Source: Mesonia hippocampi
GTDB taxonomy: Bacteria > Bacteroidota > Bacteroidia > Flavobacteriales > Flavobacteriaceae
Length of the DNA: 63,132 nt
Direction: 5' to 3'
Assembly: GCF_014197445.1 (NCBI RefSeq)
Contig: NZ_JACIFO010000012.1
Location: 1-63,132 of the forward strand
How positions within the stretch are numbered: position 1 is the first letter of the stretch; each line of letters starts with the position of its first letter. Below, piece by piece: positions 34,497-42,027 of the stretch. The translations under genes and the position numbers were made by a program. Below the pieces are notes generated by a model that saw only the letters and a list, made by a program, of their open reading frames with translations, was not told the DNA's origin and ran no database searches.

Positions 34497-36343
34497 AATA
34501 TAATATTGAAAAAATAATTCTTTGGCTTAAGAATGGAAAAAAAAGAGAATTAGAGTTTAAACCAAACAAGGTTAATGTAATCACAGGAGATAGTAATACT
34601 GGAAAGACAGCTATTTTAGAAATAATAGATTATTGTTATTTTTCTAGTAACTCAACAATTTCAGAAAGTATTATTAATGAGAATGTTTCTTGGTATGGAT
34701 TAAAAATAAACATAAATGATAAAAAATATACCATTGGAAGAAAAGCTTTATTTGAAGGAAATGTTTCAAGTGAATATTATTTTTCATCTACAGGTGAAAT
34801 CCCAATAACAATTCCAGAATCAAACAATACTCAAGAAAATATAAAATCACTAATAGAAACAGAATTTAGTATAGATAAAACGGTATCATTCCCTATTGGT
34901 TATGGTAGTAACAATATTAAAGTTGGTTCTAAGATTTCCTTACGATATTTCTTGATGTTTAATACTATTTCTCAAGACCTTATAACAAACTCACAAGGAA
35001 CATTTTTTGATAAGCAGAATGAATCGAGATACAGAGATGCGTTACCTAGAATTTTTGATATTGCAACTGGTATAGAAAAAATAGAAAACATATTAAAAAA
35101 AGAGAAAAAAGTAGAATTAGAAAAGAAACTAGCAAAACTAAAACGTAAAGAATCTGAAATATCTAAAAAAACAGAATATTTTCAACGAGAACAAAAAGCA
35201 TTAGTTAAAAAAGCTAAAGAATTTTCCTTAATAAATCCTGATACAGTTGAAAAAGAAGCCGTAAGCGAATTAAATGAAGTTGTAAATGGTGCTATAATAG
35301 AAACTGGAACAGGTATTGAAAGAGCAAAATTAGAAAAAGAAAGAAATATTATTAAACGAAAAATCAAGAATTTAAAAGATTTCACTAATGAATATTCTAT
35401 TTTCAAAAAGAATCTAACGGATGTTGAAGACAGTTTAAAACCTATAACTTTTATTCAGAGAGAAACAGACAAAATAATTAAAACAGATAATTTCAAAAGT
35501 CTTATTTCACAATTATCAACCGAACTAAATGAAATAAAAGAAGCTAGAAAAACAAAAACTCCAATTGACAAACAGGTTTTAGACGAAATTTCTCAATTAA
35601 CCACACAATTGTCTTCTTTAGAAGATAAATTAGAATCCTTGCCCAAGGAGAATAAAATTTTCGAAAATGAGAAGGAAAAATATATGTTTATAGGAGAAGT
35701 AAAAGCCAAAATAAACTTATACTCAAAATCAGACTCATCTCCATCAGTTTCTGTAAAAACAGAAATACAAAAAATAGAAGAAGAACTAGAATCAATAATA
35801 ATTACTGACACAGAAACAAAAAGAGAATTAACAATAAAGTTGATAGAAGAAATTATACAAGAGTATATGATTACTGTTGATAATGCAATGGAAAATTATA
35901 AATATTTTTTACCTGTGTTTGATTACAAAACCAAATCTTTATTATTAAGAAAACCTAAAACAACGTTTTATGAAAAAGTTGGAAGTAGTTCTAATCATAT
36001 GTTTTTACATTTATTTTTTTCATTAGCAATACACGAAATAATTTTTAAAAACAAATCTCCTTATGTAGCTCCATTTATAGTTATTGACCAACCAAGTAGA
36101 CCTTATTACGGAGATGATGGTAAAACAAGATTGGATAAAGACCATAGTGATGATTACAAAATAAATCAGGCTTTTAAATTATTAGATAAATTCATTGAAG
36201 AAAGAAACGAAAATGGAGGTGAATTCCAAATGATTGTATTTGAACATATTTCAAAGAATTTATTTAAAGATATGAAAAATGTTTACCTAGTCGATTCTGA
36301 ATTTAAGAATGGAAATGCATTAATTCCCCAAAAAATGATATAA
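34493..36343 (+). CDS. ABC-3C system SMC-like ATPase (DUF3732 type)
   Basis: This 616-residue protein has Walker A GDSNTGKTA (about residues 32-40). It has a long charged coiled-coil region (about 195-440, Lys/Glu-rich, e.g. KKLAKLKRKESEISKK) and a C-terminal Walker B/D-loop IVIDQPSRPYY (about 529-539). DUF3732 ATPases have this same DQPS motif. The architecture, two ATPase half-sites separated by a coiled coil, is Rad50/SMC-like and suits a DNA- or invader-sensing role that releases the nuclease effector. It is translationally coupled to the middle component. Confidence 0.85.
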   Translation: MKYNIEKIILWLKNGKKRELEFKPNKVNVITGDSNTGKTAILEIIDYCYFSSNSTISESIINENVSWYGLKININDKKYTIGRKALFEGNVSSEYYFSSTGEIPITIPESNNTQENIKSLIETEFSIDKTVSFPIGYGSNNIKVGSKISLRYFLMFNTISQDLITNSQGTFFDKQNESRYRDALPRIFDIATGIEKIENILKKEKKVELEKKLAKLKRKESEISKKTEYFQREQKALVKKAKEFSLINPDTVEKEAVSELNEVVNGAIIETGTGIERAKLEKERNIIKRKIKNLKDFTNEYSIFKKNLTDVEDSLKPITFIQRETDKIIKTDNFKSLISQLSTELNEIKEARKTKTPIDKQVLDEISQLTTQLSSLEDKLESLPKENKIFENEKEKYMFIGEVKAKINLYSKSDSSPSVSVKTEIQKIEEELESIIITDTETKRELTIKLIEEIIQEYMITVDNAMENYKYFLPVFDYKTKSLLLRKPKTTFYEKVGSSSNHMFLHLFFSLAIHEIIFKNKSPYVAPFIVIDQPSRPYYGDDGKTRLDKDHSDDYKINQAFKLLDKFIEERNENGGEFQMIVFEHISKNLFKDMKNVYLVDSEFKNGNALIPQKMI

Positions 36344-36344
36344 A

Positions 36345-36358
36345 AAACTAGCCCTAAC
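36345..36358 (+). repeat. Cassette end terminus of the ABC-3C unit
   Basis: AAACTAGCCCTAAC starts one nucleotide after the stop codon of the ATPase gene and is the complement of the start terminus at 32820-32833. The following AAAGAACTGAAGT resembles the AAGAACCGAGGT that follows the DUF4365 terminus. Confidence 0.8.
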
Positions 36359-36676
36359 AAAGAACTGAAGTAAAAACCAACTCTTTTCTACATTAAATTT
36401 GAGACATACATTACCTGTGTCAAAATCTTTATAAACAGATTTTAACTCTACATTTATTCCTCTTTTTTGATCTACCCTTTTGCTAGAACTAATACATAGT
36501 TTTCATTGTAGGGAATCCCTAATTTAGCAATGGTAAAAACTTTTTTTAATAGCTTAAAAATAAGTATTGCAATCTGTAGTTATACTTTAGGATTAGAGAT
36601 TAGAAAAAAACGTAGGTTAACTTAATAAAAAGTGTAACAAATAGTTTTTTATTAGTCATTAAATAAAATAATTAAA
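36359..36676. other. Intergenic region after the ABC-3C unit
   Basis: No gene, no strong hairpin. It contains AT-rich sequence with scattered coding-like pieces in no continuous frame, perhaps the remains of a former cassette. A short AATCCCTAATTT stretch near 36515 is the only notable motif. Confidence 0.4.
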
Positions 36677-36898
36677 ATGAGATTACTCACAATAATTCTA
36701 TTTTTATGTGTTTGTCACATATCCTTAGGGCAAAGAATGAAAATTATAAAAGCATTTAAACATCATTCAGTTGTGTTGGAGAACGATACGATAAATTACC
36801 ACACATATTCCAAAAAAGACATTTCCTCAACAAAAAATATTTTGTTATATATTCAAGGCTCAAAAGCCATGTCCCTTTACCAAACAATGGAAGAATAA
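36677..36898 (+). pseudogene. Short secreted fragment, possibly of an alpha/beta hydrolase
   Basis: This 73-residue ORF has a signal peptide MRLLTIILFLCVCHISLGQ. The mature part ends TKNILLYIQGSKAMSLYQTM, recalling the first strand and oxyanion region of secreted alpha/beta hydrolases. Those are several hundred residues long, whereas this ORF stops after two short strands, so it is probably a truncated gene. CCCTAAC shortly after the stop resembles part of a cassette terminus. Confidence 0.45.
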
Positions 36899-36969
36899 GT
36901 CCCTAACATACAAGTTAAAAACATTTACAGATGAAAAAATGATTAGCCTTAAACAACTTGATAAAACTC

Positions 36970-36998
36970 ATGTTTTAACATAAAAAATTGTATATTTG
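36970..36998 (+). promoter_or_regulatory. Shared cassette promoter, copy 4 (divergent)
   Basis: ATG (36970-36972), 18 nt, then TATATTTGAG with the -7 box at 36991-36998. TGTTTTAACATAAAAAATTG aligns with the TGTTTTAACATAAAAA core of the minus-strand copies. The -33 element is weaker (ATG) and the spacer shorter, so activity may be low. It precedes the gene at 37052. Confidence 0.6.
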
Positions 36999-37051
36999 AG
37001 AATGATGTTTTAACATAAATAACCACATTTATCAGAGCTTTATAAATAATT

Positions 37052-37549
37052 ATGAAATCGAGATTATCAATTTTATTATTTTTGATTTTACCAATACTTG
37101 GCAGCGCACAAGATTTTGAGCTAAAAAAACCAAATGTTGAGGAACTAAATGCGGAATTGAAAAAAAACAATTATTCGCAAGATGTGATATACTTATACCT
37201 AAATCGGAATTACAAGGCGGAATCTGAAAAATTGGAAGTTAAAAAGTATAGTTATTCTGATTACAACATTTGTGCTTTTAAACAGAAATTTGAAAGTGGA
37301 ATTGTATACTCGGAAGAGCAATGTAGAGAAGCTGGAGGAATAACAACAAAACTTATTTTACCGAAAACTGAAAAGCAAAGTTTAATTCAATGGGTTGAAC
37401 TAATTTTTAAAAGTTCACCGATGAATATTGAACACGGGTGGAATTCGGATAAAACAAAATTTGGCCCAACCGATGATGGAGCTGGTTGCTATTTTGAAAT
37501 AAAACAAACCGAAAAAAATACGGAGATTGAAATGTATTGCGGATGTTGA
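37052..37549 (+). CDS. Small exported protein of unknown function (cassette gene)
   Basis: This 165-residue protein has a signal peptide MKSRLSILLFLILPILGSAQ. The mature part of about 145 residues contains six cysteines (NICAFK, EQCREAGG, AGCYFE and the terminal MYCGC) and is mixed alpha/beta in appearance. No family is recognised. It follows the fourth copy of the shared promoter. Within 3 nt of its stop codon lies TAACTGTTAATAAC, which fits the cassette-end pattern, so it appears to be the last cassette of the right arm. Next comes the 97-bp boundary repeat with a terminator. A periplasmic or secreted role is likely. Confidence 0.65.
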   Translation: MKSRLSILLFLILPILGSAQDFELKKPNVEELNAELKKNNYSQDVIYLYLNRNYKAESEKLEVKKYSYSDYNICAFKQKFESGIVYSEEQCREAGGITTKLILPKTEKQSLIQWVELIFKSSPMNIEHGWNSDKTKFGPTDDGAGCYFEIKQTEKNTEIEMYCGC

Positions 37550-37552
37550 AAA

Positions 37553-37566
37553 TAACTGTTAATAAC
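37553..37566 (+). repeat. Cassette end terminus of the 37052 gene
   Basis: TAACTGTTAATAAC starts three nucleotides after the stop codon and fits WAACTR-N5-AAC. TGTTAATAACATC (37557-37569) is complementary to GATGTTTTAACA (37004-37015) ahead of the gene with one base missing. Confidence 0.6.
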
Positions 37567-37583
37567 ATCGCCGCTGCACAGGC

Positions 37584-37680
37584 CTATAACTTTGCCTGAG
37601 TTGATTTTATATAAGCCGTTTTAAACGGCTTTGTTTTTTTGTTAGTAGAACGAATAATCAATAGTTGAGTGTCTTAAAAA
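37584..37680 (+). repeat. 97-bp inverted boundary repeat, right copy
   Basis: Runs CTATAACTTTGCCTGAGTTG ... GAGTGTCTTAAAAA and aligns without gaps to the reverse complement of 19390-19486. It closes the right arm of the island exactly as the left copy closes the left arm. Confidence 0.88.
37613..37640 (+). terminator. Terminator inside the right boundary repeat
   Basis: AAGCCGTTTTAAACGGCTT (37613-37631) is an 8-bp hairpin followed by TGTTTTTTT. The hairpin carries compensatory changes relative to the left copy (CCGC/GCGG there, CCGT/ACGG here), which supports selection for the fold. Confidence 0.88.
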
Positions 37681-37868
37681 GGAGAAGCTTACATATATTT
37701 ATCTATTCCATAAATAAAAAGCAACCCTTAGGCAAGTCTCGACCAAAAAAATTGGTTGGGGTAAAATGCAGGTTGCTTATATAAAATTAAGTAATTTATT
37801 TAGTAAGCTTCCCTTTTTTAAAAATGTTTAACTTTACCAAACTTCCTGTTTTATAAATTTCCAAGAAA
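37681..37868. other. Intergenic region with hairpin and a small gene remnant
   Basis: AAGCAACC (37719-37726) pairs with GGTTGCTT (37771-37778), with an inner ACCAA/TTGGT pair (37742-37757), a plausible folded leader or small RNA. On the minus strand 37794-37862 reads IYKTGSLVKLNIFKKGKLT before a stop, which resembles the C-terminus of the small protein at 14472-14711 (FKTGKLLDKYSNFDKGKI) and is probably a decayed relative. Confidence 0.45.
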
Positions 37869-38528
37869 ATGTTTAAGCATAGTCATCCATATCCTGCTTT
37901 TATTCCAGATAATACCACCAAATTAATTGTAGGAACTTTACCGCCGCCAAGATTTACTACGGGGCATTTAAAGCCAGGAGATGTAAATTTTTGCTATGGA
38001 AGTCGAGATGGTCAGCTTTGGAAAATTCTATCGGATATTTTTAATTTAGATTTAACTTACAAAAACACCCCGGTAGCTATAAACCAACGCAAAACGTTTT
38101 TAAAAACGCACAAGATTGGAATTTGTGATATGGTAGCTGTTGCTTATCGTGAAAAAATAGATGCTTCTGATTTGGGAATAAAACAACCAGAATTACGAGA
38201 TTTAATAGCCATTTTAAAACAGCACGAAAGTATAAAGCAACTTTTATTTATGGGAGGGAACGCTAAAAATGGACCTGAGTATTTTTTTAGAAAAGTATTA
38301 AAAAATTACGATTTAAAATTGGAGCAAATAGAAGCTAAAACACCTAAAGAACACCGTTTGCTATTGGATGGTAGAGAGATAAAAACTGTTTCTTTAACCG
38401 CGCCTTCTGGTGCTGCAAATAGAGCTGTAGGAAGCATGCAGCTTTATAAGGCAATGAAGAAAAAATCCTTAGTGGGTAATACGTTAGAATTTAGAGTTTG
38501 GCAATATACGCCTTACTTTTTGTCATAA
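37869..38528 (+). CDS. Uracil-DNA glycosylase family protein
   Basis: This 219-residue cytoplasmic protein shows the uracil-DNA glycosylase-like pattern: LIVGTLPPPRF near residue 20 (the water-activating loop region), FCYGSRDGQLWKIL, IGICDMVAVAYREK near 78, LLFMGGNAKNGPEYF and TAPSGAANRAVGS near residue 177. The last corresponds to the DNA minor-groove loop. Such enzymes remove uracil or related bases in base-excision repair. It is the first ordinary chromosomal gene after the island's right boundary and ends at a bidirectional terminator shared with the OmpA gene. Confidence 0.85.
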   Translation: MFKHSHPYPAFIPDNTTKLIVGTLPPPRFTTGHLKPGDVNFCYGSRDGQLWKILSDIFNLDLTYKNTPVAINQRKTFLKTHKIGICDMVAVAYREKIDASDLGIKQPELRDLIAILKQHESIKQLLFMGGNAKNGPEYFFRKVLKNYDLKLEQIEAKTPKEHRLLLDGREIKTVSLTAPSGAANRAVGSMQLYKAMKKKSLVGNTLEFRVWQYTPYFLS

Positions 38529-38530
38529 AA

Positions 38531-38556
38531 AAAAGCCTCGTGTTTCGAGGCTTTTT
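38531..38556. terminator. Bidirectional terminator
   Basis: AAAGCCTCG and CGAGGCTTT (stem within 38532-38553) form a strong hairpin with A's before and T's after, so it can serve both the glycosylase gene (plus) and the convergent OmpA gene (minus). Confidence 0.9.
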
Positions 38557-38579
38557 ATGGGTATGTAATAAGGTTTAGC

Positions 38580-39443
38580 TTATTCGTTAGCACTAGCTTT
38601 TTTCATTCCTTCTTCAATCATGCTATAAAACTGATCTAATTTAGGTAGTACTACAATTCTAGTTCTACGGTTAGCAGCTTTTCCAGCAGATGTTTCATTT
38701 GAAGCAATAGGGATATATTCACTACGTCCTGCAGCCGTCATTCTAGCTGGGTCAACATCAAAGTCGTTTTGTAAAATTCGCACAATAGAAGTTGCACGTT
38801 TTACACTTAAATCCCAGTTATCTGTCATACAGTTGTTTCTAATAGGCACGTTATCTGTATGTCCTTCTACCATAAATTCAAACTCTGGTTTGTTTTTAAC
38901 TACAGTAGCTACTTTTCCTAATACTTCTTTAGCTCTGGCAGAAACAGTGGTACTTCCGCTTCTAAATAATAATTTATCAGAAATAGAAACAAATACAACT
39001 CCTTTTTCTACATTAATCTCAATATCTTCGTCGTTTAAGTTTCCTAAAGCTCCTTTTAAGCTGGTTACTAAAGCAAGCGTAACAGAATCTTTCTTGTTTA
39101 TTGCATCACGCATTGTTTTAATTTGTAAGTCTTTCTCTTTGATACTTTCTAAAGAACGCTCTAAGTTTTCAGCACCTTTTTTAGATAGGGTGGCTAAATC
39201 TCCTTGGCTATTAAGTAAAGCAGAGTTGGTATTTTTTAAGGTATTTACTTGGTCTTGTAGGGCTTCCATACGCGTACTGCGTACACGATCTTCTTCTAGG
39301 CAAGCGTTAAGCTTTACAGTAGCCGTGTTTAATAAGTCCTGTGTTTCGGTGTACTTGTCTTCTAAATCTGCAAATTTCTTTTTAGATACACATGCCGAAG
39401 TTGTGAATGCAATAGCGGCAGCAAATAAAAAAACTTTTTTCAT
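38580..39443 (-). CDS. OmpA-family lipoprotein
   Basis: The start is set at ATG 39443 (MKKVFLFAAAIAF), since the lipobox SAC gives a lipoprotein with mature Cys18; an upstream ATG at 39464 is unlikely. Residues about 25-140 form a coiled coil (KKKFADLEDKYTETQDLLN). Residues about 155-275 form an OmpA-like peptidoglycan-binding domain, with FMVEGHTDNVPI, NWDLSVKRATSIVRIL and NRRTRIVVLPK. It anchors the outer membrane to the cell wall. A monocistronic housekeeping gene. Confidence 0.93.
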   Translation of the reverse strand: MKKVFLFAAAIAFTTSACVSKKKFADLEDKYTETQDLLNTATVKLNACLEEDRVRSTRMEALQDQVNTLKNTNSALLNSQGDLATLSKKGAENLERSLESIKEKDLQIKTMRDAINKKDSVTLALVTSLKGALGNLNDEDIEINVEKGVVFVSISDKLLFRSGSTTVSARAKEVLGKVATVVKNKPEFEFMVEGHTDNVPIRNNCMTDNWDLSVKRATSIVRILQNDFDVDPARMTAAGRSEYIPIASNETSAGKAANRRTRIVVLPKLDQFYSMIEEGMKKASANE

Positions 39444-39493
39444 GGTTATAATTTTTATTTTCAAAAATACACAAAAAACCTAATCTGAGGTTT

Positions 39494-40501
39494 TTATTTT
39501 AGATTCTTATAATTTTTTTGGCTTTTAATAAAGTAGTTGATTATTAAGGCATTTACGTTGCTGTAAGGTTTATAACTAACTTTAGAATTTCTCTTCTTGT
39601 AAATTTTAACAGAATTTTTATAAAAACTAAAGTGAGCATGTATGATTGCTAGCGTGTGTTTAGGTTTTCCTTGACATAAAAAAAACACCCCAGCAAGGCC
39701 ATCTAAACATAAACGGATAAATATTAAAAAATAGGCTTTTGGGGTAGCTACATTTTTCAATAAATTATAAAGAGAGTTTCTAAAGTTTAAGAAGGTTTTT
39801 TTTGCATTCATTTTAGAAAGTGTCGCCCCTCCTAGATGGTAAACAGTGCTTTCTGCTATGTAATAACTTTGGAAACCTTTATTAAAAGCTCGCCAACAAA
39901 GGTCTATTTCTTCTTGATGGGCAAAGTAATCTTCATCAAAGCCGTTTAGGGAAAGAAATACTTCTTTTCTAATTACTAAACACGCCCCACTTGCCCAGAA
40001 TATAGGGCAAGAATTGTTGTATTGATGGGTGTCTTCCTCCAACGTGTCAAAAATTCTGCCTCGACAATAAGGGTATCCTAGTTTGTCGATAAAACCTCCG
40101 GCAGCACCTGCATATTCAAAATAATTAGGTTTTTTGTAGTCTAATATTTTAGGTTGAGCAATAGCTGTTTCAGGATGGTTTTTAAAATGTGCAAGAATAG
40201 GAGGGAGCCAATTTTTACTTACTTCAACATCGCTATTTAGCAGGATATGGATGGGTTCGTTAACTTGTTGTAAGGCTTGGTTGTAACCTTTTGCATAACC
40301 GCCGTTTTCTGGGAGTTGAATAATTTGAATTTCGGGGTAGGTTGTTTGTAAAAAATCTACCGAATCGTCTGTAGAAGCATTATCGGCAACATATAGCTGT
40401 GCTTCTGGCGAATAGTTTACCACGGAAGGCAAAAAGGTTTCTAGGAGTTTTCTACCATTCCAATTTAAAATAACAACGGCAATTTCTTTAGTTGTTTTCA
40501 T
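39494..40501 (-). CDS. Glycosyltransferase family 2
   Basis: This 335-residue protein has a GT-A fold: IAVVILNWNGRKLLETFLPS at the start, VADNASTDDS (nucleotide-sugar binding), ILLNSDVEVS with the DxD-like region, then ACLVIRKEVFLSLNGFDEDY and EEIDLCWRAF as the acceptor/catalytic part. A hydrophobic C-terminal segment (YFLIFIRLCLDGLAGVFFL) suggests membrane association. It is similar to rhamnosyl- or dTDP-sugar transferases, but the donor cannot be told. It overlaps the HsdR-N-like gene by 14 nt. Confidence 0.92.
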   Translation of the reverse strand: MKTTKEIAVVILNWNGRKLLETFLPSVVNYSPEAQLYVADNASTDDSVDFLQTTYPEIQIIQLPENGGYAKGYNQALQQVNEPIHILLNSDVEVSKNWLPPILAHFKNHPETAIAQPKILDYKKPNYFEYAGAAGGFIDKLGYPYCRGRIFDTLEEDTHQYNNSCPIFWASGACLVIRKEVFLSLNGFDEDYFAHQEEIDLCWRAFNKGFQSYYIAESTVYHLGGATLSKMNAKKTFLNFRNSLYNLLKNVATPKAYFLIFIRLCLDGLAGVFFLCQGKPKHTLAIIHAHFSFYKNSVKIYKKRNSKVSYKPYSNVNALIINYFIKSQKNYKNLK

Positions 40502-40943
40502 GTGAATAAGCAGGGATATCGATTAAGAAATCGTAACGTTTTTCTTTATAATTCATTTTACAAAAGTAATGTTTTATACCATTGGTTACCATAAGATAGT
40601 TAGCTTGGGTTACTAAATTATAACGCGCTATTTGGTCGAAGGTTTCTTGGGTAATTTTCACACTAGGGGCTTTGCATTCTACAATAAGTTGAATCTTTCC
40701 AGAAGGTAAGTAGGCCAGCACATCATAGCGTTTGCTTAGCTTATTGATTAGTAATTGTTTCTCTACATTTAGAAGTTGTTTTGGGATATTTTTTTCTTCT
40801 ATTAAAAAGTGAATTACATGTTGGCGCACCCATTCTTCTGGGGTTAGTAAAATAAACTTTTTACGAATAACATCGAATATAGCTAGTTTATTTTCTTTAT
40901 TTTTGAACCTAAAATTATAGGAAGGGAAGTTTAATGCTATCAT
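40488..40943 (-). CDS. HsdR N-terminal-domain protein (stand-alone)
   Basis: This protein of about 151 residues starts from ATG 40943 (MIALNFPSYNFRFKN); an ATG at 40973 would extend it by ten residues. It corresponds to the type I restriction HsdR N-terminal nuclease fold: YDVLAYLPSGKIQLIVECKAP contains Asp, then Glu-Cys-Lys, the D-(E)xK active site. It stands alone with no helicase part and next to holA and a glycosyltransferase. This is the usual chromosomal arrangement in flavobacteria, so it is probably a housekeeping nuclease-like protein and not part of a restriction system. Confidence 0.85.
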   Translation of the reverse strand: MIALNFPSYNFRFKNKENKLAIFDVIRKKFILLTPEEWVRQHVIHFLIEEKNIPKQLLNVEKQLLINKLSKRYDVLAYLPSGKIQLIVECKAPSVKITQETFDQIARYNLVTQANYLMVTNGIKHYFCKMNYKEKRYDFLIDIPAYSHENN

Positions 40944-41022
40944 CTGCAGGAATCCATGGCTTACAAAAATCAAAGAAACATATTTGTTGTAGAGGAAACA
41001 ACCCTAAGCTGATATTTTTATT

Positions 41023-42027
41023 ATGCAGGAAGTAGATAAAATATTAAATGATATAAAAAACCGAAAGTTTAAACCTATCTATTTTTTGATGGGAGAGGAG
41101 CCTTATTATATTGATGTTGTAGCCGATTTTATAGAAAATCATGTGCTTACTGAAGATGAAAAAGGATTTAACCTTAGCATACTTTACGGTCGAGATATAA
41201 AAATAGCCGACATTATAGCTAATGCAAGGCGCTACCCAATGATGGCAGAATACCAGGTAGTTATTGTGCGAGAAGCACAAGATTTACACAAAAGCATAGA
41301 AAGCCTTATCGACTATGTAAATAATATGCAGCCTACAACCATCCTTGTAATGTGTTACAAGTATAAAAAGTTGGATGGGAGAAAGGCCTTGAGTAAAGCA
41401 GTAAAAAAAGCAGGGGTGTTATTTGAATCTAAACCCCTTTACGAAAGCAAAATTCCAGATTGGATTGTTAGCCAACTTAAGAAGGAAAATTATAGCATTA
41501 CCATGAAAGGAGCTGTAATGCTCGAAGAATTTTTGGGGAACGATTTAGGAAAAATAAATAACGAGCTCCAAAAATTGCAATTGATACTTCCTAAAGGATC
41601 TAAAATAACCCCAGAGCTGATAGAGGAGAACATAGGTATAAGTAAAGATTTTAATAATTTTGAATTGCAAAAAGCCTTAGGAATAAAAGATTATGAGAAA
41701 GCTTTTAGGATTTTAAATTACTACGCCCAAAATCCTAAAGCAAACCCAATATTAAGAATTTTACCAGTGCTGTATTTTTACTTTTCTAAATTACTTATCT
41801 ACCATAGCTTGTCAGACAAATCTAATCAAGCTGTGGCAAATGCATTAAAAGTGAATCCTTATTTTGTAAACGATTATGCGTTGGCAGCAAAAAGTTATAC
41901 CATGAAAGAGGTGAGTCAAATTATCAGCACACTTCGTGAGTTAGATATGAAAGCTAAGGGAGTGGGAGGAAACTCGTTAACTCCTGCAGATTTGTTTAAG
42001 GAAATTCTTATAAAAATAGCAGCTTAA
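41023..42027 (+). CDS. holA: DNA polymerase III subunit delta
   Basis: This 334-residue clamp-loader subunit begins DKILNDIKNRKFKPIYFLMGEEPYYID, has the AAA+-like region without a functional P-loop (ARRYPMMAEYQVVIVREAQD) and a helical C-terminal domain (ILPVLYFYFSKLLIYHSLSD). HolA opens the sliding clamp during loading at the replication fork. The stop overlaps the start of menA (TAATG). Confidence 0.93.
   Translation: MQEVDKILNDIKNRKFKPIYFLMGEEPYYIDVVADFIENHVLTEDEKGFNLSILYGRDIKIADIIANARRYPMMAEYQVVIVREAQDLHKSIESLIDYVNNMQPTTILVMCYKYKKLDGRKALSKAVKKAGVLFESKPLYESKIPDWIVSQLKKENYSITMKGAVMLEEFLGNDLGKINNELQKLQLILPKGSKITPELIEENIGISKDFNNFELQKALGIKDYEKAFRILNYYAQNPKANPILRILPVLYFYFSKLLIYHSLSDKSNQAVANALKVNPYFVNDYALAAKSYTMKEVSQIISTLRELDMKAKGVGGNSLTPADLFKEILIKIAA

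Noticed and set aside
22795-36998. Shared promoter blocks as ends of an insertion sequence
   Set aside because: They are in both orientations, carry a consensus promoter, do not bound a transposase, and no target-site duplication is visible.
40488-40943. HsdR N-terminal-domain protein as part of a restriction system
   Set aside because: It is a short single-domain protein in a housekeeping neighbourhood with no methyltransferase or helicase; similar stand-alone genes are normal in flavobacteria.
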